Shown piece after piece: positions 32,370-33,691 of a stretch of 33,691 nucleotides of DNA. A model generated the notes under the pieces. It did no database searches and was not told the origin of the DNA. It worked only from the letters and a program-made list of their open reading frames with translations. Location: the NCBI GenBank assembly GCA_945907245.1, contig CAMDTB010000035.1:1-33691 (forward strand), written 5' to 3'. The DNA is from Rhizobium sp. Q54. GTDB lineage: Bacteria > Pseudomonadota > Alphaproteobacteria > SMXS01. The first letter of the stretch is position 1, and each line of letters begins with the position of its first letter. The position numbers were made by a program, and so were the translations under genes.

Positions 32370-33151
32370 CGTCGATCCGCGCACGGGACCTGACTGTCTC
32401 GTTCGGCGACCTGCCCGCCGTCGCCGGCGTCAGCTTCGTGGCCGGACCCGGCGCGCTCGTCGGCCTCATCGGCCCGAACGGCGCCGGCAAGACCAGCCTG
32501 ATCCGCGCGCTCGCCGACCTGGTGCCGTTTGGCGGCGCGGTCGAGCTGGATGGCCGGCCGGTACAGCAGATCGGCCGCCGGGCTTTCTCCCGCATGGTTG
32601 CCTATCTGGCGCAGAGCCAGCCGGTGCACTGGCCGTTCAGCGTCCGCGACCTGGCGGCGCTGGGACGCCTGCCGCACCGGGCCCCGTTCCAGGGTCTGTC
32701 GGACGCGGACAAGGCGGCCATTGACGAGGCGCTGGCGCTGGCGGCGATGACCGGATTCGCGTCGCGGCCGGTCGACACCCTGTCCGGCGGCGAGCGGGCG
32801 CGGGCGCTGCTGGCGCGGGCGCTGGCGGTGAAGGCGCCGGTTCTGCTGGTCGACGAGCCCATCGCCGCGCTCGATCCCTACCACCAGATCGGGATCATGG
32901 AGGTGCTGCGCGCCTATGCCGAGGCCGGCGCGCTGGTGATCGCCGTGCTGCACGACCTGACCCTGGCCGAGCGGTTCTGCCACCGCTTGCTGCTGCTGCG
33001 CGAGGGCCGGTTGCTGGCCGACGGCCCGCCCGCCGAGGTGCTGGTCGACGAGAACGTCCGCGCCGCCTACCGGGTGGCGGTGATCCATCACATCCACGAC
33101 GGCCAGCGGGTCACCGTGCCGTGGGAACGCGTCGATCCGGGCGTTCGTTAG
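32366..33151 (+). CDS. btuD: Cobalamin ABC transporter ATP-binding protein
   Basis: A 261-residue ATPase: Walker A GPNGAGKTS (36-44), Q-loop in AYLAQS, signature LSGGERAR, Walker B VLLVDEP, and switch histidine in AVLHDLTLA. The C-terminal 'AVIHHIHDGQRVTVPW' is a typical end for FecE/BtuD relatives. It completes the B12 importer. ATG 32366 overlaps the btuC stop. It converges on the methyltransferase gene with a 17-bp gap and no visible terminator. Confidence 0.92.
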   Translation: MTSIRARDLTVSFGDLPAVAGVSFVAGPGALVGLIGPNGAGKTSLIRALADLVPFGGAVELDGRPVQQIGRRAFSRMVAYLAQSQPVHWPFSVRDLAALGRLPHRAPFQGLSDADKAAIDEALALAAMTGFASRPVDTLSGGERARALLARALAVKAPVLLVDEPIAALDPYHQIGIMEVLRAYAEAGALVIAVLHDLTLAERFCHRLLLLREGRLLADGPPAEVLVDENVRAAYRVAVIHHIHDGQRVTVPWERVDPGVR

Positions 33152-33168
33152 CGCGCCCGAGGCCCGCC

Positions 33169-33691
33169 TCAACGCTTCACGAGAATCGCGTGCTTGTTGA
33201 GATTGTAGAAGTATTGCCAGTGGCCGTCCGTGCGGAGCTCATCGACGAGCCGGGTGATGCCCTTGCAGCTTGAGAAGCCATAGTCGTCGAACACGATCAT
33301 CGCCCCGCGCTCCATCCGGGGAAGTACCCAGGTGACAATGTCGGCGGCCGAACGGTAGACGTCCACGTCGATATGGCAGAGCGCGATTCGATCTGAATTT
33401 ACAAGGCTTCCGGTTTCGTCGGGAAAGATGCCCGCGAGTATCTCAACGTTATCGAGATTTAGCCGGTTGATGAGGCTTTTGACGGCTTGCGGCGATGTGT
33501 CCGCATGTTCGCCGCCAACATAGGAAGGGTCGAGACTGCCGGCCTTCACGACGCCGGAGAATGTGTCGCAGAGCCATATCCTGGCGGTCGGTTTCCAGGT
33601 TGACGCCGCGGCGGCAAGCACGGCTCCGGTTCCTCCGCGCCACACGCCCACCTCCAAGATGTCGCCGGGTATATGCGCCACCTCCCTCACC
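33169..33691 (-). CDS. TylF/MycF-type class I SAM-dependent methyltransferase (partial, 5' end cut)
   Basis: The first visible residues are 'REVAHIPGDILEVGVWRGGT' and the last are 'LNKHAILVKR', 173 or more residues before the window edge. The SAM-binding 'EVGVWRGGTGAVLAA' and the metal-binding 'CHIDVDVYRSAADI' and 'IVFDDYGFSSCKG' are typical of TylF (macrocin O-methyltransferase)-type proteins, which act on sugars of macrolides or on surface glycans. The in-frame GTG near 33690 is not necessarily the start. GC content is lower than in btuD, suggesting a different origin. Confidence 0.82.
   Translation of the reverse strand, partial: VREVAHIPGDILEVGVWRGGTGAVLAAAASTWKPTARIWLCDTFSGVVKAGSLDPSYVGGEHADTSPQAVKSLINRLNLDNVEILAGIFPDETGSLVNSDRIALCHIDVDVYRSAADIVTWVLPRMERGAMIVFDDYGFSSCKGITRLVDELRTDGHWQYFYNLNKHAILVKR

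Noticed and set aside
30538-33151. Alternative reading of the btuFCD-like trio as an F420-0 or siderophore transporter
   Set aside because: F420-linked transporters of this type are proposed in actinobacteria, but here the operon begins with a cobalamin riboswitch and a BtuB-like receptor, which fits B12 much better.
1-33691. CRISPR arrays, tRNA or rRNA genes, insertion sequences, prophage genes
   Set aside because: I saw no direct-repeat array, no tRNA-like cloverleaf or rRNA sequence, and no transposase or integrase coding region.

Overview
This is a high-GC window (clearly above 60% in most genes) with dense, short-gapped operons. It most likely comes from an alphaproteobacterium, possibly Rhodospirillales-like or a related environmental lineage. 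Support for this comes from gene content typical of alphaproteobacteria (acyl-CoA ligase, nitroreductase, class II aldolase, SMP-30 and VOC families), two copies of a 'cccggcgaa-gccgggaccca' palindromic repeat of a kind I recall from such genomes, a TGA-N9-TCA sequence resembling an iron-rhodo box, and a Gram-negative outer-membrane receptor. No 16S or phylogenetic marker is present, so the taxonomy is inference.

Layout. 1-1101: end of cofE and complete cofD, making coenzyme F420. 1171-2176 (minus): a SnoaL-like protein and a PPOX-fold flavin/F420-type protein. 2343-3275: a double hotdog thioesterase. 3324-7120: a complete Fe(3+) ABC importer (binding protein, permease, ATPase) with a candidate iron box and a hairpin in front and a terminator behind. 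7171-8897: an epoxide hydrolase-like enzyme converging on a nitroreductase, with a palindromic repeat between them. 9047-9548: two tandem entericidin-like lipoproteins, each with its own terminator. 9691-13283: class II aldolase, D-2-hydroxyacid dehydrogenase and acyl-CoA ligase. 13415-15142: an IscU/NifU-like scaffold with mobB, divergent from mobA (Mo cofactor nucleotide attachment). 15164-18012: VOC protein, a small orphan gene, a small ferredoxin-fold-like protein, an SMP-30 lactonase-like protein and a GNAT. 18086-19030 (minus): OmpA-family lipoprotein.

19234-24830 is the most unusual part: a molybdopterin oxidoreductase followed by four SDR genes. Two of the SDRs are close paralogues that carry a conserved three-cysteine loop beside the active site, and another has lost the catalytic lysine of YxxxK. 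I do not recognise this as a described pathway. 25027-28147 is a translationally coupled type III polyketide synthase, ICMT-type methyltransferase and DHA2-family exporter set, probably making and exporting a methylated phenolic lipid or alkylpyrone. 28221-33151 is a cobalamin riboswitch followed by btuB-btuF-btuC-btuD, a complete vitamin B12 uptake operon. The right edge cuts a TylF-type methyltransferase of lower GC.

How they fit together: several genes supply cofactors (F420, Mo-guanine dinucleotide, Fe, perhaps Fe-S, B12), and several catabolic-looking oxidoreductases would use them. The Mo-cofactor genes and the Mo enzyme lie within 5 kb of each other, but in separate transcription units.
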